Source: Bacteroidaceae bacterium
Lineage (GTDB): Bacteria > Bacteroidota > Bacteroidia > Bacteroidales > Bacteroidaceae
NCBI GenBank assembly: GCA_017621515.1
Contig: JAGASY010000013.1
Location: 1-64,000 of the forward strand
Direction of reading: 5' to 3'
DNA: 64,000 nt
The notes beneath the pieces are model-generated. The model saw only the letters and a list, made by a program, of their open reading frames with translations. It was not told the DNA's origin and ran no database searches. Of the stretch, positions 15,608 to 23,653 are shown piece after piece. Position 1 is the stretch's first letter; every line of letters begins with the position of its first letter. A program made the position numbers and the translations under genes.

Positions 15608-16924
15608 TCACTCTCCCTTCGTCTTCACACTGACATTCTTCATGGTAAAATGCTCAATCTGAGTCTCATCACAATCCGGATTCTTAGCAGTCAGCGTGAT
15701 ATTGTCGAACACGAAATTTGACAAACGGTACTGATCGCTCTTCTCCACATTGAAGAAAGTATTGCAGTCCATAGTGATATTGCGCATGGTAATATGGTCG
15801 CCAAAAGAAACCGGCATGTCCGTTCTTCCTTTAAGGTCGAAGAACTGAGTCCACGGACGTATATAAATAAAGTTGGCAACCTCTCCTGCAATATCCTCCA
15901 CGGTGATGTACTCATACTGCTGCGGTGTGTCAGGACGCATCTTCAACCATAGCAGACGTTGCGCCTTGCCCACTTTTATGCGGCGCAGTATTACGTTCCG
16001 GCTATGGATGGACTCGCTTCCGCAGGTGAGACATCCGTGACAGAATCCATACTCGCAGTCTTCGATGATGATATTTTCATTCGCTCCGTTAGTAGGGTCA
16101 GTGTCAGCCCACGGACCTTTTCCGCCTTTCAAAGCTATGGCATCGTCATTGACAGCCATATAGCAATGGCTCACGTGTATGTTCTTGCAAGCATCTATGT
16201 CTATCGCATCCGTGCTCGGGGCTTTAACCGGCGCGGCAGGAGAGAGTATGCGAAGATGCAACAGCTTCACATGGTCGCAACGATATAGGTGTGTAGTCCA
16301 GAAAGGAGAGTTGACAAGGTTCACTCCGCTGATTTCAGCGTTTTTGCAGTGGGAAAGATAAACAAGGCGCGGACGCTGCTCGTCTTTGTTCGTACACTGT
16401 GGATTCCATGAACGACGCAGCCAGAAAGCTTTCCAATAGCGCAATCCGTTACCGTCAATAACTCCTTTTCCGGCAATCTTGAATCCGTCGAGAGAATCGG
16501 CATTCACAAGTGCGGAATAATATTTACATGTCTCTCCCTCTATGCGCGTGGTCAGCACAGGGAAATCGGCAATATCCTCACTGCCTTTCAGTTTTCCCCC
16601 TTCTGCGAGGTAAAGGCTTGTACCTTTCTTGAAGAATATGGCACCGCTGAGGAATGTTCCGCGCGGCACAACTATCACACCGCCGCCTTCATTCGCGGCA
16701 CGGTCTATCACAGCCTGTATCTGCTTCGTCTGCACCACCGTACTGTCGGCGGACACTCCATAGTCTGTCAGCATATATTGCCTTCCCATGTCTTTCAGTT
16801 CTGTAGGGGAAGTGTGCTTAAACCATTCCTCCACAGGAGTTCCATCAGGAAAAACATCCGTCTTTTTCTTTCCTTCGGCCACACTGCACAACAGCAATGC
16901 CATCACAACTGCAAGTAGTTTCAT
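15608..16924 (-). CDS. GH28 family polygalacturonase-like glycosidase
   Basis: A 438-residue secreted beta-helix enzyme with a signal peptide (MKLLAVVMALLLCSVAEG). After the N-terminal signature EGGGVIVVPRGTFLSGAI it has the GH28 motifs STDAIDID (usual NTDG region), AVNDDAIALK (catalytic Asp pair), a GHG-like region reading CHGCLTCGSESI and RRIKVG. GH28 enzymes hydrolyse galacturonic acid links in pectin, homogalacturonan or rhamnogalacturonan. The GHG triplet reads CHG here, which is worth checking for activity. The gene follows the DUF418 gene by 90 bp on the same strand and converges with fic. There is no type IX sorting tail, so a periplasmic location is likely. Confidence 0.87.
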   Translation of the reverse strand: MKLLAVVMALLLCSVAEGKKKTDVFPDGTPVEEWFKHTSPTELKDMGRQYMLTDYGVSADSTVVQTKQIQAVIDRAANEGGGVIVVPRGTFLSGAIFFKKGTSLYLAEGGKLKGSEDIADFPVLTTRIEGETCKYYSALVNADSLDGFKIAGKGVIDGNGLRYWKAFWLRRSWNPQCTNKDEQRPRLVYLSHCKNAEISGVNLVNSPFWTTHLYRCDHVKLLHLRILSPAAPVKAPSTDAIDIDACKNIHVSHCYMAVNDDAIALKGGKGPWADTDPTNGANENIIIEDCEYGFCHGCLTCGSESIHSRNVILRRIKVGKAQRLLWLKMRPDTPQQYEYITVEDIAGEVANFIYIRPWTQFFDLKGRTDMPVSFGDHITMRNITMDCNTFFNVEKSDQYRLSNFVFDNITLTAKNPDCDETQIEHFTMKNVSVKTKGE

Positions 16925-17014
16925 AAATTAAATTGATTAGTTATAAAAAGTTTTCGGTTTCAGACCATAATAGATTCTGCACCACAATGGTGCACAAAAG
17001 GCATCACACGGCCG

Positions 17015-18202
17015 CTACTTCTGCTTTGGTTTCAAAATCCATGTGCCTTTTCTCCACAAATATTCCAGCGGACCATGTGTGTGATGTTTCATCCAGACAC
17101 GGCAGAACAAAAGTTGCAATGCAAATATTGTTACACCCACACAAACACTGGCTGTGATACCCAAATCATCGTGCAAAGAGAGTCCCCAATTATAGAAAAG
17201 GAATGCACCCACCATACTTTGTGTGATGTAGTTTGTAAGACTCATTCGTCCGTAAGGCATAAGGAAACGGAACAGGCGCGACAGGGAAGTTACATAAAAC
17301 AAGAACAAGAAGCCGGTCACTATCATCAGCATAAACGCGAACTTATGCAGAGAACTGACAATAAGGGCTAACGGGGTCAGCACTGCCGCAGACGAAATGA
17401 ACTTCGGAAGCATGTTCGATATGCCATACAAAGGGAAGAAGCACACAATCGCCGCACCGAATACATATCCCCACAGACGGCGGTTCGCCCGTGTGTCGGC
17501 AAACCATCCGCAACGTCCTGCCACCATGCCAAGCATAAAGAGTGATGCAGTCTGGAACATGCGCGCATTTTCCCAAGCCCACGTCAATGAAGCCATCTGT
17601 CCGTCCCAAAGATTCATCTTCACGGTCTCGATAAAGTTTCCGCTTCCCAACACAGGATAAGCCTGTGCCCAATAATAGCTTGAGAGCGGTTTGGCAGGGA
17701 GGACATCCGGATTAGCCACAGCACTGACGAGTTTGAACCATTCGACAGGTTGTACCATACAGATTGCGGCAATGATAAGCACAGTACGGTTTGAAAGTCT
17801 GCACACAAGGGGAAGGACAAAGCCGACGAGGGAATAGAGTACAAGCACTTCGCCTGTGAAAAACATGGCATTCAGGTTGCCGAACAGGAAAAGGAGCACC
17901 ATCCTCCAGCAGAATCTCAACCGGAAATCACCGCCTCTTTTCTCCTGATTATGGTACATGATGTAGAAACTGAATCCGAACAGTAGAGCAAATATTGCGT
18001 ATGCCTTTCCTCCGAAAGCGAAAAAGAGTCCGTCCCAGATTGCCCTGTCCGTAAAATTAAGCCATGCAGACTGCCCTTCTGTGGAAGGAAAGGAATAAAA
18101 ATTAAAATGTTCTACCGAATGCAACAAAATAATAGCCATGACGGCAAATCCGCGCAAAGCGTCGGCGACCTCTATGCGAGGTTGTCTGTTTGTTATTTCC
18201 AT
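17015..18202 (-). CDS. DUF418 family (YeiB-like) membrane protein
   Basis: A 395-residue polytopic protein with roughly eight to ten membrane segments. The N-terminal motif ADALRGFAVMAIILLHS and the later LLFGFSFYIMY are typical of DUF418/YeiB proteins, distant relatives of membrane acyltransferases; a C-terminal WRKGTWILKPK tail is also typical. The biochemical role is not established for the family. It lies 104 bp downstream of the PgpH-type gene and 90 bp upstream of the GH28 gene, all on the same strand, so co-transcription is possible. A small hairpin TGCACCA/TGGTGCA lies in the gap before GH28. Confidence 0.8.
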   Translation of the reverse strand: MEITNRQPRIEVADALRGFAVMAIILLHSVEHFNFYSFPSTEGQSAWLNFTDRAIWDGLFFAFGGKAYAIFALLFGFSFYIMYHNQEKRGGDFRLRFCWRMVLLFLFGNLNAMFFTGEVLVLYSLVGFVLPLVCRLSNRTVLIIAAICMVQPVEWFKLVSAVANPDVLPAKPLSSYYWAQAYPVLGSGNFIETVKMNLWDGQMASLTWAWENARMFQTASLFMLGMVAGRCGWFADTRANRRLWGYVFGAAIVCFFPLYGISNMLPKFISSAAVLTPLALIVSSLHKFAFMLMIVTGFLFLFYVTSLSRLFRFLMPYGRMSLTNYITQSMVGAFLFYNWGLSLHDDLGITASVCVGVTIFALQLLFCRVWMKHHTHGPLEYLWRKGTWILKPKQK

Positions 18203-18306
18203 TATTAATAGTAAAATTAAGATTTCAAGTCATGAAGACCAAAATACAGCGGCAACATTCACATAAGCCCCACCCTTTGTTTTCAATGTACGGCAGAAAA
18301 CAAAGG

Positions 18307-20394
18307 TTATGGCTTTGCGTTGAGTTCCGGATAGGAGATTCTTGTATGATATACTATCTTCAGCCTCTCCTTAAACACGCTTTTGGCAATAGCTATTTCC
18401 TTGAAAGTAATATCACACTCATTAAAATATCCTTCCGCCACCTGGCTGTCTATAACTTTATCTACAAGTCCGCTGATGCTTTCTTCCGTATATTCTTTCA
18501 GGCTTCTTGAAGCAGCCTCAACAGAATCTGCCATCATCAATATGGCTTCTTCCTTCGTGCTCGGATTCGGTCCCGGATAAGTAAATAAAGCGTCATCTAC
18601 TTCCTCGTCAGGATGTTCGTTCTTATAGGTGATATAGAAATATTTTGTTTTACCCAATCCATGATGGGTTGAAATAAAACGCTTGATGATTTCCGGCAAA
18701 TGGTTCTTATCTGCCAACATGAGTCCGTTGGTGACGTGTGCGATAATCACCTCCGCACTCTTGGTTGCCGTAAGATGTTTATGCGGATTTCCTCCTGCCT
18801 GATTCTCCGTGAAGAACACCGGACGTTCCATCTTACCTATGTCATGATACAACGCACCGGTACGCACAAGCTGTGCTCTCGCTCCAATCTTCTTCGCTAC
18901 CTCAGAAGCCAGATTCGCCACCTGCATGGAATGCTGGAATGTACCGGGAGCCACTTCCGTCATTCGCTGCAACAACGGATTGTTGATATTGGAGAGTTCG
19001 ACAAGAGTCACATCCGAAACAAATCTGAAGCCTTTCTCAAACACCCAAAGAAGAGGATAGGTGAAAAGCAACAGTACACCATTGATGACAAAACAGATGT
19101 ACATTGAATTGTCAATCTTCATCAAATCATTCTCCTGAATAAGCTCGTATGCGGTATAGAAGACCATATAGCTGACTGCAATCACTGCCGCCGTGCGTAT
19201 AATTTGCGAGCGTTGCGACAATTCGCGCAAACTCTGTATAGCTATCATTCCCGCTGCAAGCTGCATGATGATGAACTCGTATGGATAGCGAAGCACCAAA
19301 GATATGATGAGAGTCATTGCGCAGTGGAACATATATGCCGTTCTGGAGTCCATAAATACTCTTATGATTATAGGCACCATACAGCATGGAAGCATAAATA
19401 CATTCAACAGATTACGCGACATCATCAACGATGCCACGATACTGAACACCACAATCAACGCATACAGAAGAATGGCACTGCGCCCATTCGTAAGATAATC
19501 TTTACGGAAGAGAGAAAGATAGGTGACAAGAATGGACATGACAAGCAGCACAAACACGGTCTGCCCCAGAAGTTTGTAAGGGAAATGCTCCGTCGCGCTC
19601 TTATGTTTTGTCGATTCTCTTTCAAGAGAGCGCAGAATATCATAAGTTTCTTTGGTGACAATCTCTCCGCGGTCGATAATCTTCTGCCCACTCTGCACAA
19701 TGCCTCTTGCACCGGAGATACTTGCTTTCAAGGCTTCCTCTTCCACTTTGGTCTTGGCAGGGTCTAAACTCACATTCGGCTGTAGCAATTCTATCACATC
19801 AAACTGCTGCATGACAGCACGGGGATACATGACCGTATCCTGATTCATAATATATTCGTATGCAGAACGAGTGGAAAAAAGGAACTTCACAGGGACAGAC
19901 ACCGCTGTATTATTGTCAACCAGACGTATCGAACCGTATCCCTTGTCTTTAAGACTGCCATATTCTTCTGCAGAAAGCAAGCCATAACGATACACTGTAT
20001 CCAACATAGCAACAATATGGCGGACATAAAACGAAGTGCCACTTCCTTTCAAGCGGTTACTTGCAGCCTGCAATTTCTTTATCATGTCCGATTTCACCTT
20101 GCTGTCAATATTGTAATAAGGCTGGAACCGACGCATAATGCTGTCCTGCTCTCGCTGCATCACTGAGTCATTCTTATAGATAGGGAACTTAAAAGTAGCT
20201 ATCAGCTGACCATACCGCCAAGGTTTGTCTATATCATACGTATAATTGAACTGCGCATCGCGCGGCATAAAATATACCACCGCCACCGTTGAAAGCAAAA
20301 CAAGCAACACCTTAAACAAAAGAAGATTCCTCTTCTCCTGTACCAGTTGTTTCCTCCCCTTTGTCGGCTTGGGTGTAAAAAAGTTCCATTTCAT
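18307..20394 (-). CDS. pgpH: PgpH-type HD-domain phosphodiesterase (7TM)
   Basis: A 695-residue membrane enzyme. One N-terminal membrane segment is followed by an extracellular 7TMR-HDED-like domain (to about residue 280), then seven membrane segments and a cytoplasmic HD domain with FQHSMQVANLASEVA, GALYHDIGKM and STHHGLGKTKYFY. The architecture matches PgpH, which hydrolyses cyclic di-AMP to pApA. The substrate here is inferred from that architecture. Its promoter (20450-20479) lies next to the 126-bp palindromic array at 20621-20746. Confidence 0.88.
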   Translation of the reverse strand: MKWNFFTPKPTKGRKQLVQEKRNLLLFKVLLVLLSTVAVVYFMPRDAQFNYTYDIDKPWRYGQLIATFKFPIYKNDSVMQREQDSIMRRFQPYYNIDSKVKSDMIKKLQAASNRLKGSGTSFYVRHIVAMLDTVYRYGLLSAEEYGSLKDKGYGSIRLVDNNTAVSVPVKFLFSTRSAYEYIMNQDTVMYPRAVMQQFDVIELLQPNVSLDPAKTKVEEEALKASISGARGIVQSGQKIIDRGEIVTKETYDILRSLERESTKHKSATEHFPYKLLGQTVFVLLVMSILVTYLSLFRKDYLTNGRSAILLYALIVVFSIVASLMMSRNLLNVFMLPCCMVPIIIRVFMDSRTAYMFHCAMTLIISLVLRYPYEFIIMQLAAGMIAIQSLRELSQRSQIIRTAAVIAVSYMVFYTAYELIQENDLMKIDNSMYICFVINGVLLLFTYPLLWVFEKGFRFVSDVTLVELSNINNPLLQRMTEVAPGTFQHSMQVANLASEVAKKIGARAQLVRTGALYHDIGKMERPVFFTENQAGGNPHKHLTATKSAEVIIAHVTNGLMLADKNHLPEIIKRFISTHHGLGKTKYFYITYKNEHPDEEVDDALFTYPGPNPSTKEEAILMMADSVEAASRSLKEYTEESISGLVDKVIDSQVAEGYFNECDITFKEIAIAKSVFKERLKIVYHTRISYPELNAKP

Positions 20395-20449
20395 AATCTA
20401 TGTATTTCGTGTTATTCATTGCAAACGATTTTCTCATAGCTTGCACATG

Positions 20450-20479
20450 CAAAAGTACAGAAAAAAAGCAACAAGACAA
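20450..20479 (-). promoter_or_regulatory. Candidate promoter of the PgpH gene
   Basis: On the minus strand TTG (20479-20477) is followed after 19 bp by TACTTTTG (20457-20450). This fits the TAnnTTTG pattern 56 bp before the start codon. Confidence 0.45.
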
Positions 20480-20620
20480 GACAAAACGAAAATATTCTGT
20501 CCAGAAGCTTCTCTTAAACCATATTGCACACAGTGCACATCCAATCCTGCCATGCAACAGACATAAAAAATATGTTATAATCCACCCATTAGAAAGACAT
20601 TTCCACTACACTGAAGAGTA

Positions 20621-20746
20621 GAAAACAGTGCGCTGAGTTCTCAAATCAACAATGTTGTTTTTATAATCAACAGTGCTGTTTACAAAATCAACAGTGCTGA
20701 TTTTATAATCAACAGTGCTGATTTGAGAATTTAGCGCACTGTTTTC
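20621..20746. repeat. 126-bp palindromic array E (four 21-bp units)
   Basis: Four units of AATCAACAGTGCTGATTTTAT-like sequence start at 20644, 20665, 20686 and 20707, period exactly 21 bp. Each is itself near-palindromic (AATCA...TGATT). The array is bracketed by arms 20621-20648 and 20719-20746, inverted repeats matching at 26 of 28 bases and including CAGTGCGCTG / AGCGCACTG, the motif of the large elements. The whole 126 bp can fold as one long imperfect hairpin. It lies between the thr-operon terminator and the PgpH promoter. Bases 20747-20875 hold nothing I can name. Confidence 0.9.
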
Positions 20747-20875
20747 AAGTTTTCCCTGCACATAATATATGTTTACAAGGCATTGTACATAATAGTATGC
20801 TTCCTTTAAAAATACTGTGCCTTCTTCAAGATATTTGAGCCAATGCCACAGAAATGATTTCAACCGTACAGGGCG

Positions 20876-20919
20876 AAAAAAAATGGTGCGTGCACCGGAA
20901 AGACCGTATGCACGCACCA
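20876..20919 (-). terminator. Intrinsic terminator of the thr operon
   Basis: TGGTGCGTGCA (20884-20894) pairs perfectly with TGCACGCACCA (20909-20919), and on the minus strand eight T residues follow. It lies 126 bp after the thrC stop. Confidence 0.9.
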
Positions 20920-21044
20920 ATTCTCTAATTTCTATACCACAGGTAGGGACAATGCCCTTTCTGTATTTCTCTATATTGTTTCCGTACTCCTTATTATATA
21001 GAAGTATTTTCCTTTATGATTATCCGTACTATCCCTCTATATCA

Positions 21045-22346
21045 TCATCGGCTCATAAGATAATCCTTGAAGTCGGCAAAGTCCTTGCTCATTTCCACAC
21101 AGTCCTTTTTGCCCTGCATAAAGGCAGCCAGCTTGTCCGGAATAGCCACTTCTGAAGCAATAATCCGTTCTACTGTATCGCGGAATTTTGCCGGATGTGC
21201 AGTTTCAAGGAAGACACCGACCTCATCGGCATGAAGTCCTTCCTTCAGCGCACGATAGCCACACGCACCATGAGGGTCACACAAATAGCCAGTCTCATCA
21301 TACACTTCCCTGATTGTCTCAGCAATCTGTTCGTCAGTGTATGCAGCTCCGCTCACATCCGCACAAACCGCGCCATGATTTCCTTGATACAAATCATAAA
21401 TACGGGCAAAATTGCTCGGATCACCCACATCCATCGCATTGGCAATAGTCTGTACCGACGGACGTGGACAATACTCGCCAGTCTTCAAATAATTATAGAA
21501 AATGTCATTTGCATTGTTCGCCGCAATGAAACGCTTTACAGGAAGTCCCATCTTTTTGCCGAACAATCCGGAAGTAATGTTACCGAAGTTTCCGGAAGGC
21601 ACACAGACTACAAGGCGGTCGGCAAGTCCCTTCTTCTTCATCTGGGCATAAGCATAGAAATAATAGAAAGCCTGCGGAAGGAATCTTGCCACATTGATGG
21701 AGTTGGCAGACGTAAGCTTCATGTGCCGATTCAGTTCCTCATCCATGAATGCAGACTTCACCAATGCTTGGCAATCGTCAAACACACCATCCACCTCTAT
21801 GGCTGTAATGTTCTGTCCGAGCGTTGTAAACTGGCATTCCTGTATCGGACTCACCTTACCTTTAGGATAAAGCACATAGACATGTATGCCCTCGACACCA
21901 AGGAATCCGTTAGCTACCGCCGAACCCGTATCTCCGGATGTAGCCACAAGCACATTGACCTGTTCATTGCCCTCCTGCTTGATGAAATAGCCAAGCAGAC
22001 GCGCCATGAAGCGTGCACCGACATCTTTGAAGGCAAGAGTCGGTCCGTGGAAAAGTTCAAGACTATAAATATTGTCCGTCACTTTCACTACCGGACAGTC
22101 AAAGGCAAGTGTATCATACACAATCTGTTTAAGAGTATCAGCCGGAACATCCTCGCCGAAAAAGGCATCGGCAACCGTATAAGCTATCTCCTGAAACGTC
22201 ATGTTCTCGATGTTGTCAAAAAATTCCTGAGGCAATGCTTTAATCACTTCAGGCATATAAAGCCCCTTGTCCTCTGCAAGACCTTTTACGACAGCCTTGT
22301 GCAAGTCTGCCACGGGTGCTTTCTTATTTGTACTGTAAAACTTCAT
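21045..22346 (-). CDS. thrC: Threonine synthase
   Basis: A 433-residue PLP enzyme of the usual length. The N terminus MKFYSTNKKAPVADLHKAV and the PLP-lysine region ELFHGPTLAFKDVGARFMAR are diagnostic; further on are VATSGDTGSAVANGF and VVCVPSGNFGN. It converts O-phosphohomoserine to threonine, the last pathway step. It is the third gene of thrA-apgM-thrC, starting 15 bp after apgM, and ends before the terminator at 20876. Confidence 0.96.
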   Translation of the reverse strand: MKFYSTNKKAPVADLHKAVVKGLAEDKGLYMPEVIKALPQEFFDNIENMTFQEIAYTVADAFFGEDVPADTLKQIVYDTLAFDCPVVKVTDNIYSLELFHGPTLAFKDVGARFMARLLGYFIKQEGNEQVNVLVATSGDTGSAVANGFLGVEGIHVYVLYPKGKVSPIQECQFTTLGQNITAIEVDGVFDDCQALVKSAFMDEELNRHMKLTSANSINVARFLPQAFYYFYAYAQMKKKGLADRLVVCVPSGNFGNITSGLFGKKMGLPVKRFIAANNANDIFYNYLKTGEYCPRPSVQTIANAMDVGDPSNFARIYDLYQGNHGAVCADVSGAAYTDEQIAETIREVYDETGYLCDPHGACGYRALKEGLHADEVGVFLETAHPAKFRDTVERIIASEVAIPDKLAAFMQGKKDCVEMSKDFADFKDYLMSR

Positions 22347-22361
22347 ATCTTATAATGGTTA

Positions 22362-23630
22362 TTATAACTTCATAAATGCTTTCATAAACTCATCCTTCTT
22401 CAGGCAACCATATCCGCCCTGCTTGCACGATTCTTCATCGAAAGTCTCAACTCCGTCAGGCTCAATGCCGGGAGCATAGATAAGAAAAGGTACAGGTTCG
22501 TTGGTATGTGTACGCAGCTTCACCGGTGTCGGATGGTCTGGCAAGACAGCAATCGCAATCGGCTCAGTCTTTGTGTTCAAAGCATCGCCCCCATTGCTGC
22601 GCACCTCTTCTTCCCATGCTTTGTTGACGCTCTCTGCATATTCCCAAATAGGACGCACTGCACGCTTGTCGAGATTCTCAATCGTTGACAACTTCAGGTC
22701 AAGTTTACCGTCATGACCGGCTTCATCGCTCGCCTCTATATGCAGATAAACAAAATCGTCTGTCTTCAAAGCTTCAATCGCCGCCTCAGCCTTGCCCTCA
22801 TAGTTCGTATCGGCAAGACCGGTTGCCCCTTCTACATCAATACATCTCAGTCCGGCATAATGCCCTATACCTCTAATCAAGTCCACGGCAGTGATAACAG
22901 CTCCGCGCCGAATCTGCGGATATGTCTCCGTCAGCGGCACCATGTCAGGACGATAGCCACCCGCCCACGGCCAGATGCTGTTGGCAGGGTCTTTCCCTTC
23001 CGACACACGCTGTTTGTTCAACGGATGTTCGTCAAGAAGCTTCCGGGATTTCAGAATCAATTCATTAAGAAGGTCTGCCGTGGCTTGTGCCTCCGGCACT
23101 TCCGGCTTCACAAGCAGCGGTCTCCACGGTTGTCCGGGAACATCGTGCGGAGGTGTACATATCAGTCGCTTATCTCCGCCCTTTATCACCAGCAGATGAC
23201 GATACTGCACTCCCGTATAGAAATGCACACGTTCACTGCCGAGGTGCTCCTGCAAGTACTTTATCAATACATCACCTTCCTCCGTCTTGAGATGTCCGGC
23301 AGAGTGATTCTTTATGTTATCGCCTTCAATACAGATAAGATTACAGCGTATCGCCATATCGTCGGGAGCCAACTCCACCCCGATGCTTGCCGCTTCGAGC
23401 GGACCGCGCCCTTCATACACATGTGTCTGGTCATAACCGAGAATAGAAGAGTTGGCAACTTCACTTCCCGGATGAAAACCTTCCGGCACAGTAGAAAGCA
23501 TTCCCGTGCGTCCTTTCCTTGCCAGCATATCCATGTAAGGAGTGTCGGCATATTGCATCAATGTCTTGCCGCCGAGACTGTCAACCGCCCAGTCTGCCAT
23601 CCCGTCGCCAAGTATGATTATATGTTTCAT
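22362..23630 (-). CDS. ApgM-family phosphoglycerate mutase-like protein (possible homoserine kinase)
   Basis: A 422-residue member of the alkaline-phosphatase-like superfamily. The start at 23630 (MKHIIILGDGMADW) places the first metal-binding motif at the N terminus; nine upstream in-frame residues are not family-like. PGSEVANSSILGYD and ASDEAGHDGKLDLK mark the archaeal-type cofactor-independent phosphoglycerate mutase family (ApgM). It sits between thrA and thrC, where homoserine kinase would be expected, and no GHMP-type ThrB is visible in the operon. I infer that it phosphorylates homoserine, or that this step is encoded elsewhere and the protein is a true mutase. I recall similar proposals for Bacteroides. 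Confidence 0.85.
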   Translation of the reverse strand: MKHIIILGDGMADWAVDSLGGKTLMQYADTPYMDMLARKGRTGMLSTVPEGFHPGSEVANSSILGYDQTHVYEGRGPLEAASIGVELAPDDMAIRCNLICIEGDNIKNHSAGHLKTEEGDVLIKYLQEHLGSERVHFYTGVQYRHLLVIKGGDKRLICTPPHDVPGQPWRPLLVKPEVPEAQATADLLNELILKSRKLLDEHPLNKQRVSEGKDPANSIWPWAGGYRPDMVPLTETYPQIRRGAVITAVDLIRGIGHYAGLRCIDVEGATGLADTNYEGKAEAAIEALKTDDFVYLHIEASDEAGHDGKLDLKLSTIENLDKRAVRPIWEYAESVNKAWEEEVRSNGGDALNTKTEPIAIAVLPDHPTPVKLRTHTNEPVPFLIYAPGIEPDGVETFDEESCKQGGYGCLKKDEFMKAFMKL

Positions 23631-23653
23631 AAGTTCAGTTCTTAGTCCTTTCG

